From: Lepas anatifera
Lineage: Eukaryota; Arthropoda; Thecostraca; Lepadidae
Direction of reading: 5' to 3'
Assembly: GCA_034440635.1 (NCBI GenBank)
Contig: JAOTON010000335.1
Coordinates: forward strand, 1 to 64,000
Length of the DNA stretch: 64,000 nucleotides
The notes under the pieces: model-generated
Told to the model about the DNA's origin: nothing
Database searches by the model: none
The model's input: the letters and a program-made list of their open reading frames with translations, nothing else
In this document: positions 1-12,654 of the stretch, piece by piece
Layout of the letters: the number at the start of each line of letters is the position of its first letter
How positions within the stretch are numbered: position 1 is the first letter of the stretch
Translations under genes and position numbers: made by a program

Positions 1-309
1 CCATCAGTGACTTCTTTGATTCCATGCTCATGTGTTGCGATCCGTAGTATCAAAATTTGGATCCATACACGTAGGTATATAAAAATTAAACGCATTACCT
101 AAAGTATACACATAAAACATTTCGTTATCGTAATCTCAATAAGTATTTCTGGGGTATAAGGGTACATTATTGTGCCTTTTGGGCTCGGGCCTCTTGGTCG
201 GTACTTTATGGTATGCAGGCTTCCGTAATAACCCAGGCAAATGAGTCATTTCGTTTCGAGTAATTTTCATCTTCATCAATCATTAGCATAGTCAAAGTAG
301 AGAAAGCTG

Positions 310-600
310 TCAACCATCTTGCCTGGTCCTCGAATAGGCTTCGCCCTTCTTCCTTCCTCAAGCCGGATGCCCCCCACTGGAAGCCGAAAATATCTCGAGA
401 AACCAGAGGGTCGCCGCCCCGGGGAGGCGCGCCTCGCAAGCGTTGCGATCGCGCCGACGCGCCTTACGCCCGCTCTCAGGTTCACTGAGGCGTGTCGTCG
501 GCGGCGCCGGACGTTGGCGTCGTCATCCTTGCGGCGGATTCGTCGATGCCGTGCCCCTGGGCCTTTGCCGTCACACCGCTGGTCCACCACTGTCATGCCA
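310..600. other. CpG-rich island in AT-rich surroundings
   Basis: This short block is dense in CG dinucleotides (for example GCGATCGCGCCGACGCGCC near 445) while both flanks are AT-rich. Open frames cross it on both strands, as expected of GC-rich DNA, and none resembles a known family. It could be a promoter-type island, an unrecognised exon or a repeat remnant. The rest of 1-3340 shows no recognisable gene, RNA or repeat. Confidence 0.3.
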
Positions 601-3349
601 GTTTGTTTTTACAAGAGCACTTTCCAACGGAAATGCCAGTGATGAACGCAGTTTTGAGCACCCAAGAGCACTTGTACTGTTAGTAGGCTGTCAATGTAAA
701 CAACCAACTGACTATAAACCAGTGTGTGCAAATAACTGAAACTTAGAAGGAAGAGAAATTGTGCAGTGTGAAATTTTAGTTTCAAGCTAATTTTTTTAGA
801 GAAAGTCTTAAGAGACTCCACCAGCTATGTTTGAAAACGACATATGTTATATTTCAGTGCAATTTTACGCCTTGATCCTTGTATGTGTGGTCAAGATGTA
901 AAATCGAACCACAACATTGTAACGAAACATAGTTGGTGGAATTTATTTGGACTTCGTCCGAAAGAACGAGTTGGCGGATGGATTGTTGAAGATGCGACAT
1001 CTGTTCTAAATTATTTATACGTATAGCCGTTTGCCGCAATGATAGTGTCCTTTGAATTAATCCATCAAATTAGAAATGATATAACGATTTGACTTATCAT
1101 AATTTAGCTGACCGTTTCGGTTATAAACCATGGGCACTGTAAAATGGAATGAACGGGTAAACACAGGACATACAGTAGACTCATGTACTTCCATTCAAAA
1201 AAGTGGATAGGTACACTTGTTTTAAACGTTTTGCTCGTCTTTTGCAAAGAAAAAGTGGTTCCGGCGAAAATGCGGCCGCTTTGAAAGAATGTACCTATCC
1301 TAAATTGTCCGATCGTTTGAAGGATATTGAGTAACTCCAACTGACAACTGATCGTAAAAGGTGCTCTGTTTACACCGGAAGAGGCCCCGGGTCATCAGTC
1401 TCAACTATTGCAATGAGCGCCGCAGTGCATTATGAACTTACCGCCGGAAAATACGCCAAGTAAGAAGTCATGCTGTTTTCTGGCACTGCAATTCGCAATA
1501 TGGATCCTTGACCGGATCTTCCATTTTCTTCTCTAGCCAATCAGCATTCGGGTTGCCATTGACTTCATTGGGACCTTGCAATGTGGTAAATCTACATGCC
1601 GCAGCCATACCATATCGCAAAATCCTCAAACAATGTGTGCTAAAAAAGCAGATAACCCTGAGAGCCGTAGAGTACTTCACTAGTTACTGTCTTAAAAAGG
1701 TTGGAAATAGGTAAAAAATGGTTATGATAATCACCAAGCTTATCAGTCCAGAATATTTTATATACCTCGGGGAATGATTGAATGCCAGTGCATCTAGTGA
1801 ACATCCACCCACACAGAATTTAGCACTCCACATCGGTCGAAAAACGGCCCTGCGCATGGTGCCCCGATGGTAGACAGGTGGTGTCCCACGCCGTCGATAT
1901 ACATCACTTCAACCAACAGCCGACTCCTATCCTTGGTTTTATGCCTCGCAGGTCCATGGATGCCGCGTACACGATTTGATGCCCGTTGCCAGGTGGACGC
2001 AGCCTGCAGAATTGGAGGGCATACTAAATCTGAGGTGCGACCTTCTACAATGACATTCAATAAAAAGTCAATGCTCGGTGGTTTTCATCAGGTTTGCACT
2101 TCCAGTTGTTCCGAGGCAGACAGAAGGGGAGAAAACAACGTGGGTATGACCAGGGGGTTGCACTCCGGCTTTTTGGCATAGGCCAAAAATGACAACCGCA
2201 AATCTGGCATTCACCATGGCGATGACGTCAGAAATCGCCTAGAGATGCCTAGCAACGCATTGCCGCTGTGTATTGTAGAAGACGGGGCTCAGGAGATAGG
2301 TTGCGTGTTAGTGGCAATAATACTGTTTTTTTGTGGACGTGGGGTAATTAATCCTGGGTCTACCCCTCGCAAGATGCATCTTGAAACCGTACAGTCAACG
2401 ATCCGTAGCCGATTTACATTGAATGAATGGGCGGCTCCACCTCGAGAGCAGTCGCTGACGTCACAAACGTAAAAGTCTCTAGAAACAGAGGTTGCCATTT
2501 TTTTTAGAGCGGAGCGTTCTACCTTTACATTTAAAGGCCTTGGATGTGACCAACATTGGTGCCTTCTAATTTAGCATAGAATTTGACATGGTATAAAATA
2601 CATAATAAACGCGGCTGTTCGCGGACAATACGCAAAGTTACAAGCAAAAAAAACTCAATAGACCATGTCTAGATGTCTAGAGCAGTTCTCTGCCCATGTT
2701 GGCTACTCAATATGGACAGGCAAGCGTGAGCTTTGCTCAGAAGAAAACAGCAGCTATTCATGACTTAGCCCAATCTTATCACCTGCCCCCCTCAAACACC
2801 CCCGCGCCGTGCAAACTCGGGCGCCTGTAGCCGTAGTCCGGTATCCTCTTGCCAATAAAAAGCGTGTAAGCTGCACTTGTACCAGTGTAGTGACACAAAG
2901 GGCATGCTACCAGGTGGGCCCCATGCGGTAATCCAGGAGCGCCACCGTTACTCAAGGCCCCTGATTCTAGAGCCAATGGAGACTGTATCATTACCTTACT
3001 TCCACTGATGAAAGCTTGGACCTTTGAATCTATATCTTATATTTATGTATGTCTTCAATTCAAACTCCAACAGACAAAAAATCACCTGACAGGCAACATC
3101 GAAAGATGAGACTGATATATCCACAGAAGAACCAGTAAGACATCTTTATCGACGATAACCAAACATACGCGTCTGCTTAAACATGACAATTAAAGGTTAG
3201 CTGAAGCCTTGATGGATGACTCGTGCCTACCTTCAAACATAAACCTGGCAAATTAGTGCTGTAAAGTCAGCTGCAGTGCATGAATACCTTACAACCAATT
3301 AACATGGAATAGGATAGCAAAATAGCCGGGAAAATAGTTTCATGAGAAC

Positions 3350-3547
3350 AGACTTGTTGAGTCGCGACTCAAAGCCGGAGTCGACTCTGAGCCGACTCAA
3401 GTTTTTCTTGAGTCAGAGTTGAGTCGACTCACTTCCAGATTTGGCTTGAATCTTAGTCGACTCAACTGCTCAACCAGGTGAGTCGAGTCAGAATCAGAGT
3501 AAGTCTCTATACTGTGAGTCGGGAGTTGAGTCGACTCAGCACTCTAC
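3350..3547. repeat. GAGTCGACTC-rich repeat
   Basis: About 200 bases are built from overlapping palindromes of the type GAGTCGACTC and TTGAGTCGACTCA. The same motif occurs near both ends of the large hAT-like element at 37152-40348, so this is probably a short relative. Its ends (CAGACTTGTTGAGTC and, reversed, TAGAGTGCTGAGTC) are similar. Flanking octamers match only about 5 of 8, so the boundaries are tentative. Confidence 0.6.
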
Positions 3548-3549
3548 AG

Positions 3550-4431
3550 GGGAGGAAAAAATGTCAAGACTGTCGCCAACCAGAATTCATATGACCAAAA
3601 CTGTCGCACTAGGGGTAAGTTGCATGCTGGTACAACACAACATACAAAGCTTGGAAAGTTGGTCGTAGATCTGTCTAAAACTCCCGTTAAGCCAAGTTCC
3701 TTAGCATGTTATAGTCACTAAGACTGATATTCTGTTATATTTGTTACACATATGATTCACTGACATTTGGAAATGTACCGCTACTATCAGGGGTCATACG
3801 CGCGCGTGACGGGCGAACGCGAGCGCCGACGGGAACGATTTATGCTAAGTGCGGCGGGCGACGAACAGTGACGGAGGTCAGGGGTGGGACAGAGCGAGCC
3901 ACGGACGGCTCGCTCGACGCAGAGACGATGTGTCCCGAGGTGAGGTTACAGGCAGGGTGAGGGCTTTTTATTCTGAGGCATATTGGCTGGTTTTGGATGG
4001 GCACACATACGGTTAAGCACACATACGAGCACCGTTCTTTCTGCGTCAGGTGAGAAAAACTGACAGGAGACAAGCTAAGGGTATGCTTATAACGGTAACA
4101 ACGGAGGGCTGTTGCAAAGCTTAAGTCAAGATTAGGATTCAGAAGCTAGAGTAGCAAGACTAGCTATGCAATAAAGTACACAGCACATCCAATGCAGGTC
4201 TCATAGGAGCCGCTACGAATTCTTCGTCAGACCGAGATCATAGGTGGCGCTGTCAAAATTTCAATATGGCTTCGATACCAGTCGGTTACGTCTGTTCACC
4301 ACCGCCGAAAATGATCAAATAAACATTCAGACAATTGCTATACAAACGGCCTCTGAAGTGGGGATTCTGCAAAAGTTTTAGTAGGTCGGGTACGGATTCA
4401 TATTCTAGGGCACGAAAAATAGAACACCTAA
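3550..4431. other. No gene recognised; CpG-rich patch
   Basis: Unique-looking sequence. A CpG-rich patch with CGCGCGTGACGGGCGAACGC lies at about 3795-3920. The short open frames do not resemble any family. Confidence 0.3.
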
Positions 4432-4439
4432 GCTGCTAA

Positions 4440-4590
4440 CAGGAGCGTCGGAACTATGTTCAAAGTTGGGGGGGCAGCGGGAATTTTCAAGTCATTTCTT
4501 TCCAGTCAACGTCATAGGGATAATGGTTAAGAATCATGAAAGTTGAGGGGGCGGCTGCCCCCTGCCCCCCTCCCGGCTCCTACGTCCCTG
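4440..4590. mobile_element. hAT-like MITE (151 bp) with perfect 8-bp target duplication
   Basis: GCTGCTAA is present at both 4432-4439 and 4591-4598. The element starts CAGGAGCGTCGGAAC and ends GGCTCCTACGTCCCTG, so the ends are imperfect inverted repeats. An 8-bp duplication and CAG...CTG ends are typical of the hAT superfamily. It has no coding capacity. The internal TTTCCAGTCAACG motif is shared in reverse with the element at 41473-41582. Confidence 0.85.
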
Positions 4591-4599
4591 GCTGCTAAT

Positions 4600-5130
4600 T
4601 GTTCAAAAAACCTCATTGTGCAAAGGGATACATTTGAGTTACATGCTGGTTTAGAGTGGCACACCAGATACACAGGTACAACAGCTGTGACGGGAGGGAG
4701 AACTGCAAAAGCAGAAAGTGAGAGCTTATACATGAAAGGCCCTGCTACTTGCAGCAAATTTACCAGAACAATGTCGAGGTAAGAATTCGAAATAGCTCGA
4801 TGTTCGGCAAGTATAAGCATGTATCAAACACATATAGGAAATATGTATCGAACAAATTTTTAAGGAGCAGCTTTGTGAGTTTGAAACAAATATTCAAAGG
4901 AAATTCAACCACTGGTTTCATACTTCAAGTGAAGCTTCTCAAAATTTTACAACTTACAGCTAAACCACTACAGCAGCAGCCCATTTTATTTCCTAGTGGC
5001 CTGTTGAGCTTCTTTTTTCTAAAAGAAGATGACACCTTGAAACTATTCAAAATTATAGTGCTTCCAGGGACAATCTATGCTAAAAATAATGGATTTGGCC
5101 CATATCTGCAAAAAATGATATGACTGATAT
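4600..5130. other. No gene recognised
   Basis: AT-rich sequence. A 124-codon open frame (4749-5123) is lysine/leucine/phenylalanine-rich, has no recognisable domain and looks like a chance frame. Confidence 0.3.
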
Positions 5131-5197
5131 TTCAATAAAAATAATTGTTGGGGTTTAACTCTGCATCAACTGCCAGGGTTATATGGCATTGATACAA
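5131..5197 (-). mobile_element. SINE-B 3' fragment
   Basis: ATAATTGTTGGGG followed by CATCAACTGCCAGGG and TATATGGCAT matches the reverse complement of the SINE-B 3' part (complete copy at 18770-18957). The tRNA-like head is missing, so the copy is truncated or degraded. Confidence 0.6.
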
Positions 5198-5458
5198 CTA
5201 ATATTTTGTTATATTTTGCTTAAGTTAATTTTCCTCTGTTAGTAATGAAAAATATCCAAATCATTGTGATATCAAATTGGCCCATGAGCTGGCAATGCTA
5301 TTTCCCTATTTGATTTGAGCCAATAATGAATATGAATACAAGCAAATGTGTTTAGCTAAAAGAGGTTACCATTAGGAACCAAAGCAACATATATCATTTC
5401 TTCTCTTTTGTTTAAAACATTTAAACATATTTTGAGCTTAAACACAGTCAATAAGAAA

Positions 5459-5460
<2 letters not shown>

Positions 5461-5500
<40 letters not shown>
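5461..5500. repeat. (AT)20 microsatellite
   Basis: An uninterrupted AT dinucleotide run of about 40 bases in AT-rich DNA. Confidence 0.97.
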
Positions 5501-5502
<2 letters not shown>

Positions 5503-5739
5503 ATGTACAATCAACAGTACCAATAGTATGTTTCACATGTGGGTTTTAAAGATGACCAAAAAGAAAACTGTTCCCTCAGCATGTGTAGCAGGGTTGAGCA
5601 TAACATAGGTAACTTGCCTAAGATTGTGTCATAAAGTGTAAACATGACCAAGGAGGACAGGGTCCACAGGAAAAAATTTCTTCATTTTTCTGCAGACAGT
5701 AAAACCTTCAACAGATGAAATGGTGATCAAGTGGTGTCT

Positions 5740-6120
5740 TGGCATTCTGTATCACACAACTTTCTCCCATTGTGCTAAGTATGGCATTTTTTACGAGATC
5801 TTGTTGTTGAGAGTGCCCTTGGAGACAGGAGCGAGTGGTGCACATTTTACCAGCCTGGTGCGAATTTGTGAAACTGGTGCAAGGAAGGTGACACAGAAAA
5901 CCAAACAAATAATGGCTATATGGTTATAAAGATACAGGAGGGGCCTTATGGAAAGTCCTCAACTAAATAACTAATAAGATAGGTAGCATTGCATCTTGTG
6001 GGTAGGAATGGGTGCGTTTTTCTCCCTGGTATATGGAAGATTGGTGTGAATTTTTGGTTGCTGGCGGTGCGAGAATTTTGAATGGCTGGTGTGACTTGTC
6101 TGGCCTGCTGCCATACTTTG
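5740..6120. repeat. Interspersed repeat, copy 1 (without TTAA insertion)
   Basis: It aligns along its length with 15325-15471 plus 16319-16560: AGTATGGCATTTT, GTGCCCTTGGAGACAGGA, AACAAATAATGGCT, ACAGGAGGGGCCTTAT, GTAGGAATGGGTGC and CTGCCATACTTTGCAGACT occur in the same order in both. GGTGCGAATTT-like words recur within the unit. This copy lacks the 843-bp element present in the other. No coding potential or ends were identified. Confidence 0.8.
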
Positions 6121-7040
6121 CAGACTTGACTTTCTCAGTTCATGTCATATTAAGGTGTCATATTCCCTAAACTGGTCTTCAGAGTTCCCACATTTAAGAA
6201 CGAAGATGGGTCAAGTAACCCATTATCGGGTCAAGTGGTTATTGGGTCTGATTGGCACAATTTCCAGCATGGCAACTCTCCAAGACCAGGAGTGTCAAAT
6301 GCTGCCCAAACAGGTGCAGGTCCAGCAGGCTGCTTAGGGGAAGCCGAGCCCATGCATGTGAGAATAGATCAAGTATACTTCAGTATACTTTCTACAGAAA
6401 GTATTGACTGACAGAGTCAATGGGCCAAATTTGTCTGGTGTAGCCAATAAATTTTTCACTATCAATTATAAATACCTTGCAAATGGTCAAAAGCAATCAA
6501 AATAGTTTTTACTGATGGAAATTTCCCAATTGATTAATTATGAAACACTAGTTGGCTAGAAAACAGGCCATAGGAGAGTTTGGACCCTCCCATTGCCATT
6601 GCTTTGGGGTTTATGGCCGAATCGGCATAGCAGGTTTTGACAAGCTCATTCGGGCAGCCTTAGGGAAGAACAACCAGTTTGGGGCGGCTTTTACCCTTTT
6701 TAGGGCAGGTAAGGAAACTTGGAATTATCCTCCCGTCCATTATATTCCTTCATTTAACAGTGTGCGGCCGCAGATTATTGTTGATAGGATATACTGACAT
6801 GTACGAAGGCGAACATGCTGCATTCTATTTTGACCTTTTTTAGCAAGTTCCGTTCAACACTGGGACCCAAAGCGGTACTTTCCAGTCTTCTGCTATTATT
6901 GGCATTACGCTAAAACGATTTGCACATGCCAACCTACTCGAGATGAATCACATAGGCATTTACAAACCAAGATACCTTTACAAACGACATACGGCATAAT
7001 GCGAAGGAAATTTGACAGACACCGCTGGAGATTGAGGTAT
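6120..7040. other. No gene recognised
   Basis: No supportable gene or RNA. An 81-codon open frame at 6552-6797 has no recognised domain. Confidence 0.3.
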
Positions 7041-7189
7041 GTTCCAGACCCTCGTGGCGAAAATCCAAGAGCGCCTTTTTTGGTCAGTTAGGGCATTCTG
7101 TCGCCTTTCCAAGCACCCGGGAGGAGTATAGGCACATTATCTGTTTCCAGAAAATGCCTCATCGTCGCCAATAATCGTACGGGCGGAGC

Positions 7190-9950
7190 TAATCTGGTGC
7201 CCCTTGAGCTCATCTGGTGCCCCCTGAGCGCTGGTGTTGGCCCCTGGAGCTGATCATATGCCCCTGAGCTGATCTGATGCCCTCGTAGTCAATTTGGTGC
7301 CCCCCCTGAGAAAATAATTGTGCCTTCTGAACCTATATAATGCTCTCTGAGTTAGGCTGATGCCTCCGAGCTTGCCTGGTGTCCTATTAACTGTTTTAGT
7401 GTCCCTTGGGCTGATCCGGGCCCCTGAACTTATTTAATGCCTCCCGGAGTTAACTGTCCAGGGGCGAAGCCAGGGGGCACAGGGGGCATGTGCCCCCATC
7501 GGTGCCGGGTGTCCTTTTGATTGCCAGGTGGTGTACCCCGTTTGGGCCATGCCGCTCGAAATTTAGTGCCCTAGGCCGTTGAACCTAGATGGAACTAGAG
7601 TACACTTAGCGATTTCAACTATTGTTTGACAATTAAGTGCCTCTTTTGGTCAGCTAGGGAATTCTGTCGCCTTTCCAAGCACCCGGGAAGAGTATGGGCA
7701 CATAATCCGTTTCCAGATAATGCCTCATCGTCGCCATAATCGTACAAGCGGAGCTCATCTGGTGCCCCCTGGAGCTAATCATGTGCCCTCTGAGCTGATC
7801 TGGTGCCCTTGTAGTCAATCTGGTGCCCCTGAGAAAATAATTGAGCCTTCTGAACCTATATAATACTCTTTGAGTTAGTCTGATGCCTCCGAGCTTGCCT
7901 GGTGCCCTATTAGCTGTTTTAGTGCCCCTTGAGCTGATTGGGGCCCCTGAGCTTATTTAATGCCTCCCGGAGTTTATCTACGGTCCAGGGGTGCAGCCAG
8001 GGAAGCACAGGGGGCACGTGCCCCATTACTGCCGAGGTGCCCTTTTGATGTCCAGGTGGTGTACCCAATTTGGGCCGTGCCGCTCGAAATTTAGTGCCCT
8101 ACGCCGTTGAAACGAAATGTAACTGGACCGCATGTAGCGATTTGTTGGACAATTTAATCCTTTTTTGTTCAGCTATGGCATTCTGTCGCCTTTCCAAGCA
8201 CCCGGGAAGAGTATGGGCACCTGGTAGGTGTCCACCCAATGCCTCATCGTCGCCAATAATTGTACGGGTGAAGCTAATCTGGTTCCCCTTGAGCTCATCT
8301 CGTGGCCTCTCAGCTGGTCTTGGCCCCTTGAGCGGATCTGGTGCCCCTGAGTCAATCGAGTGCCCCACTGAGCAAATAATTGTGCCCTCTGAACCTATAT
8401 AATGCTCTCTGAGTTAGTCTAATGCTTCCGAGCTTGTTTGGGGCCCTGATGGCTAATATAGTGCCCCTGGAGCTAATTCGTGCCCCTGAGCTGATCTCAT
8501 GCCTCCCCAAGTTGATCTACTGTATCCTAAGTCAATATGGTACCTCTTCAGCTGACTAGGTGCTCCCTCAGCTGATTATTAATGTCTCCTTAGATGGTCT
8601 GGTGCCCTCTGAGCTGGTTTGGTGGGCCCTGAGCCCATCTTGTGTTCCCTGAGCTGTTATGTTGCTCCCTGAGCTTATTTAGGCCCCTGCCATAGCCTGG
8701 GGGCTGGGAGCTGATCTGGGCCCCCGAGCGGATCGATCTGATGCCACCTGAGCTGCACTAATGCCCCTGATTCGATCTGGTGCCTCCTGAGTCCATCTGA
8801 TGCCCTCTGAGCTAGTCTGGTGCCCCCTGAGCTAATCTGGTGCCCTTTCAGCTGACCTGGGCCTCCTTACGTGATTTCATGAGCAGCTCTAAAGTCCTGA
8901 GCTGAGCTGGGCCCACAGAGGCTGATGAGGGCCCCTGAGATGGTATGGGACTCCTTAGCTGATTAAGTGCCTCTTGACTTGATCTGGTATTCCCGAGCTG
9001 GCCGGGGACCACTGATCTGATTCTTTGTACCCGAAGCTGATCTGGTGCCCTATGGGCATCTGGTGTCCCCTGATGAACAGCTCTGGGGCTTTTGAACTGA
9101 TTGGGCCCCGAGCTGGTGAGGGATCCCTGAGCTGATTTAGTGCCCCTGACTTGAACTTGCCCCCTGAGCTGATCGATCTGGTGCACCTTGAGCAGATATA
9201 CTGCCCCCTGAACTTAACTAATACCCCCTGAGTCGATCTGGTGCCTCCTGAGTCATCATTGTGTCTCCTGAGCCAATCTGATTCCCTCTGAGCTAGTCTG
9301 GTGCTCCATGGCTAATGCGGTGCCCTGTAAGCTGACCCGGGCCTCCTGGGTTGATTACGTGATTTCCTGAGCAGCTCCCAGGCCCTGAGCTGAGCTGGGC
9401 CCACAGGGGCTGGTGAGGGCCCCTGAGATGGTATGGGGTTTCTGAGCTGATTAAGCGCCTCCTGACTTGATCTGGTATTCCCGAGCTGATCTGGGGCCCG
9501 AGCTGGTCGGGGACCACTGATCTGATTGTTTGTCCCCGAAGCTGATCTGGTGCCCTATGGGGCGATCTGGTGTCCCCTGAGCAGCTCTGGGGCTCCTGAA
9601 CTGATTGGGCCCCTAGCTGGTTAGGGATCACTGAGCTGATTTGGTGCCCCTGATTTGATCTTGCCCCCTGATCTGACTTGAGGTCCCTGAACTGATCTGG
9701 GGCTCCAAGAGCTTATCTGGGGCCCAAGAGCGGATCTGGGTTCTGAGGGTACCCTGAGCTGGTCTGGGCGCTGAGCTTGTGAGAGCCCCTAATGTTGGCT
9801 TGAGGCCCCCTGAGGTGATCTGGCGCCTTAAACTGTTCTGAGGCTTCTTGAACTGGTTTAAAGCCCTATGAGCCTATCTGTGGCCCATTGAGCTAGTCTG
9901 ATGACCTCATCTATGGGGCCAATGAGCTAGTCTAGTCCTTGGGATAGATG
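7190..9950. repeat. Minisatellite with ~20-bp unit (GAGCTGATCTGGTGCCCCCT type)
   Basis: Diverged units of about 19-22 bases follow the consensus GAGCTGATCTGGTGCCCCCT through 2.7 kb. A larger period is superimposed: a segment with GGTCAGNTAGGGNATTCTGTCGCC-like sequence recurs near 7080, 7648 and 8168, and a second ~445-bp block recurs at about 8740-9185 and 9190-9640. GCAGCCAGGG-type hAT-like ends occur at 7459 and 7986. Frames on the minus strand rich in QLRG/PDQL are by-products of the repeat, not genes. Confidence 0.85.
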
Positions 9951-9959
9951 GGGAATAAG

Positions 9960-10798
9960 AACACGATGGAAACTCCCTTGTAAAACGGAGCTAACGAGGA
10001 ATGAGGAATCTCTAAAACGGCTTGTGATGCCTAGGCACCCCTGGTTATATAAATTACTTATTATACTGGTGGATTCTGGGAAGTGATGATAAAAGGCATG
10101 TGCCCCTCAGTTCAGAGGACAGTCCCCTAAACCAGAATTTCTATTAATTAATTTAAATGAAGAACTAGTTTTCACAATTTTCAGCCCTGTCCCACCATCC
10201 CCATCCAAACCACCCCATTCACCTCTTCTTTACTCTTAACTGGGACCGATCCTTGAGAATGTGGAACTTAATAAGCACGTTCAAAAGTTATCTCCCAAAT
10301 TATTCCAGTACCAAAAATTCTGTTCTTCCAAAGACACTATGCCACTCATCGTCCCACGGCGATTGTGGGAGGCAAGAAACTTTATCCGCGTTCAGCCAGG
10401 GCTCACTCGTTACAACAAAACCAATGGGCATAACAAATAAATTTTCGACTCCAATATGCCTTAACTTGCACATGGTAACAGATATCACGTGCTCCGCTGA
10501 TTTCTCTGATGTTAAGTACTTGCATGAGTTGACTGATTTGCCCTTAAATATATCCAAAACAGTCGTGTTTCGGCTACTTCCATGGCATTTTGATTATTAT
10601 TTTTCTTTTTTCGGTTTTAATAGAGTTTTCCTTCTCCGTCAATGATTTATTTGCATTTTTATTGAGCCAAAGATGCCCAAAAATGATTTTAACAAAGATA
10701 TAGTAAGTTTTTTAGGCTACGTTAAAAAGTGCCTTTTTTCCCGGGGTGCCCTTCAAAGTTGGTGTGCCCCCCATACCAAAGCTCTGGCTGCGCCACTG
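9960..10798. mobile_element. Right part of a hAT-like element ending at 10798
   Basis: The sequence ends CCAAAGCTCTGGCTGCGCCACTG; its reverse complement starts CAGTGGCGCAGCCAGAG, a common hAT-type terminus, and resembles the CAGGGGCGAAGCCAGGG start at 7459. Octamers next to 10798 and next to 7459 or 7986 do not match, so the left end is not proven; the minisatellite may have expanded inside the element and destroyed it. Open frames at 10253-10645 (+) and 10300-10557 (-) show no recognised domain. Confidence 0.5.
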
Positions 10799-10799
10799 C

Positions 10800-11414
10800 C
10801 CGTTGTTTATAAATCGAGGTCAGTATACAGATCATAAGTTCAATATGGCGGACTTATCGATGAAAAATACGACATTTCACCAATGCCAGCACCAGGTACG
10901 AATCCAAGTGAGGGGGGCGATAAGGCGATCGCCCTCGCCTTGGGCTCACCTTAAGCAATGAAAAGAAACGCCCCTCGCCACAGCCACTGCCCCCCGCAAA
11001 GGGGCCCGGCGGCTACGGCTGTACCCCAGCCCCGCAAATTGCCTTCAAAATGCCACTCAAATGTAGCGTATCCGGGTCCCTTGTAGTCCACTTAGAGCCT
11101 CTGAGTGTGCGACTGGACCTCTCAGAATTTACCCCTGACCCACTGCCGAAGCCGAGCCCCTATTCTCAGCAATTGTAGAGCATTCCTCCTGTGTTTTACC
11201 CGGGCCCCCTGTGACTGCAGCCGGGCCCCCGCCCCGCCATTGGCGTCGCCCTAGATGTTCGAGTGGGGGGATGGTGATCAAACACTACCTACATCAGTTA
11301 GACCCTGCATATTCAATGCTATTTTCGGCCAAAAAGAGCTGGCGTCCTTCTCACTTTCTCTCCAAAAGAGGGGGCCCAGTCCTTCCCCAGGTCCCCAGTG
11401 GCAACGCCCTGTGG

Positions 11415-11415
<1 letters not shown>
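10800..11415. other. No gene recognised; C-rich patches
   Basis: Moderately GC-rich with runs such as GGGCCCCCTGTGACTGCAG. Nothing assignable. Confidence 0.3.
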
Positions 11416-11451
<36 letters not shown>

Positions 11452-11604
11452 TATATATATATATATATATATATATATCTATATATATTCTCTTTGAGGC
11501 AATGACAGTTAAATTGTATAGCACTCGCGCCCTTGGATATTTTTCTTTGGAGTAATACAATTTAACTGTCATTGCCTCAAAGAGAACATATTGCCGTACT
11601 ATTC

Positions 11605-11697
<93 letters not shown>
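11416..11697. repeat. Large palindrome: (TA)n - 32-bp inverted repeat - (TA)n
   Basis: Two long (TA)n tracts (11416-11487 and about 11607-11697) flank a 32-base inverted repeat, 11488-11519 and 11555-11586, whose arms (TTCTCTTTGAGGCAATGACA...) are exact complements around a 35-base spacer. The whole block can fold as one hairpin or cruciform. Frames reading IYIYIY are simple-repeat artefacts. Confidence 0.93.
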
Positions 11698-11699
<2 letters not shown>

Positions 11700-11701
<2 letters not shown>

Positions 11702-12640
11702 CACTTAAGGGCTACAGAGCTTCAAGTGTGGGGCAAGATCCACGGTGGGTGGGGTTAGGGCAGGGTCTGTCATAAAGGGTTTATGGCCACTAGGATAAGG
11801 CTTTTTCGATGATATTACAAGCCAAAGGTGGGGAGCCGGTCTCCTCATCTCCGACAGCAGCGGAGAGGGGTGGCGGGGTTAGCCCTATATGTAGACCCAC
11901 AGGGTAACTGTATCCAGACCAGGGGCTCCGATTTTGGGGGAAAACCGACTTCCTGTGGGCTCCAAAAACTGCCAGGAGCCACCAGATCCCATTGCGAGGA
12001 AACAAATCTCGTTTCTTAAGGCAAAGGTAGGAAAACTACATTTCAAGGGGCGCCATCGACCTTTCAGGGGGATTCGTGATCCCCCTCAAAAAAGTCTGCT
12101 GCGCCTCAAAGAAGTGATCTTCGGTGATGGGTGGTGATTGTCTGGTGTTAATGAATGATACAACAGGAAACGTTGCGAGGAGCAAAACCAGCGAATCCTA
12201 TGGCATGGCGAAAGTTGTAAGCCTAAGCCATGTCTGTGCAAAGACAAACGAAATTATTGTAGTGATTGATAGTCAATTTCAATATGGTTCAAGATTAAAG
12301 TGCTAATTAGAGGTACTTAGATGATTGGAAGTGATTATAAGTACAAGTGATTTAAACTCTCCGTTGGAGTGTATGTTCATCAAAGTGTATATTAATCATT
12401 GTTATCAGAGTAAACTAATTTTAAGTGCCTAATGAGAATAAACTGGGTTATTTTTAATCCTTGTTTCTTTTCAGCAGCAATGGAATATTGAACGCGGGTT
12501 CATTCTGCACCTTGCAAAGATTTTTCTACGCCGGAAATTTCACATTTTAATCTATTTTTACTCCCCCAATTCTAGTTTACACTGTTCCGATTTGTCTGAT
12601 AATCTTTTTACTCCAGTGGTTTAGGAATATTCCCTCAAAA
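11700..12640. other. No gene recognised
   Basis: No recognisable gene, RNA or repeat. Short open frames overlap on both strands. Confidence 0.3.
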
Positions 12641-12654
12641 CACATGCATTTTTG

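Noticed and set aside
8848..9631. Gln/Ser/Pro-rich reverse frames
   Set aside because: They mirror the ~20-bp minisatellite and shift frame wherever unit length changes.
7451..10806. A single intact hAT element from 7459 to 10798
   Set aside because: The flanking octamers (TAACTGTC and CCCGTTGT) do not match, and repeat units extend left of 7459.
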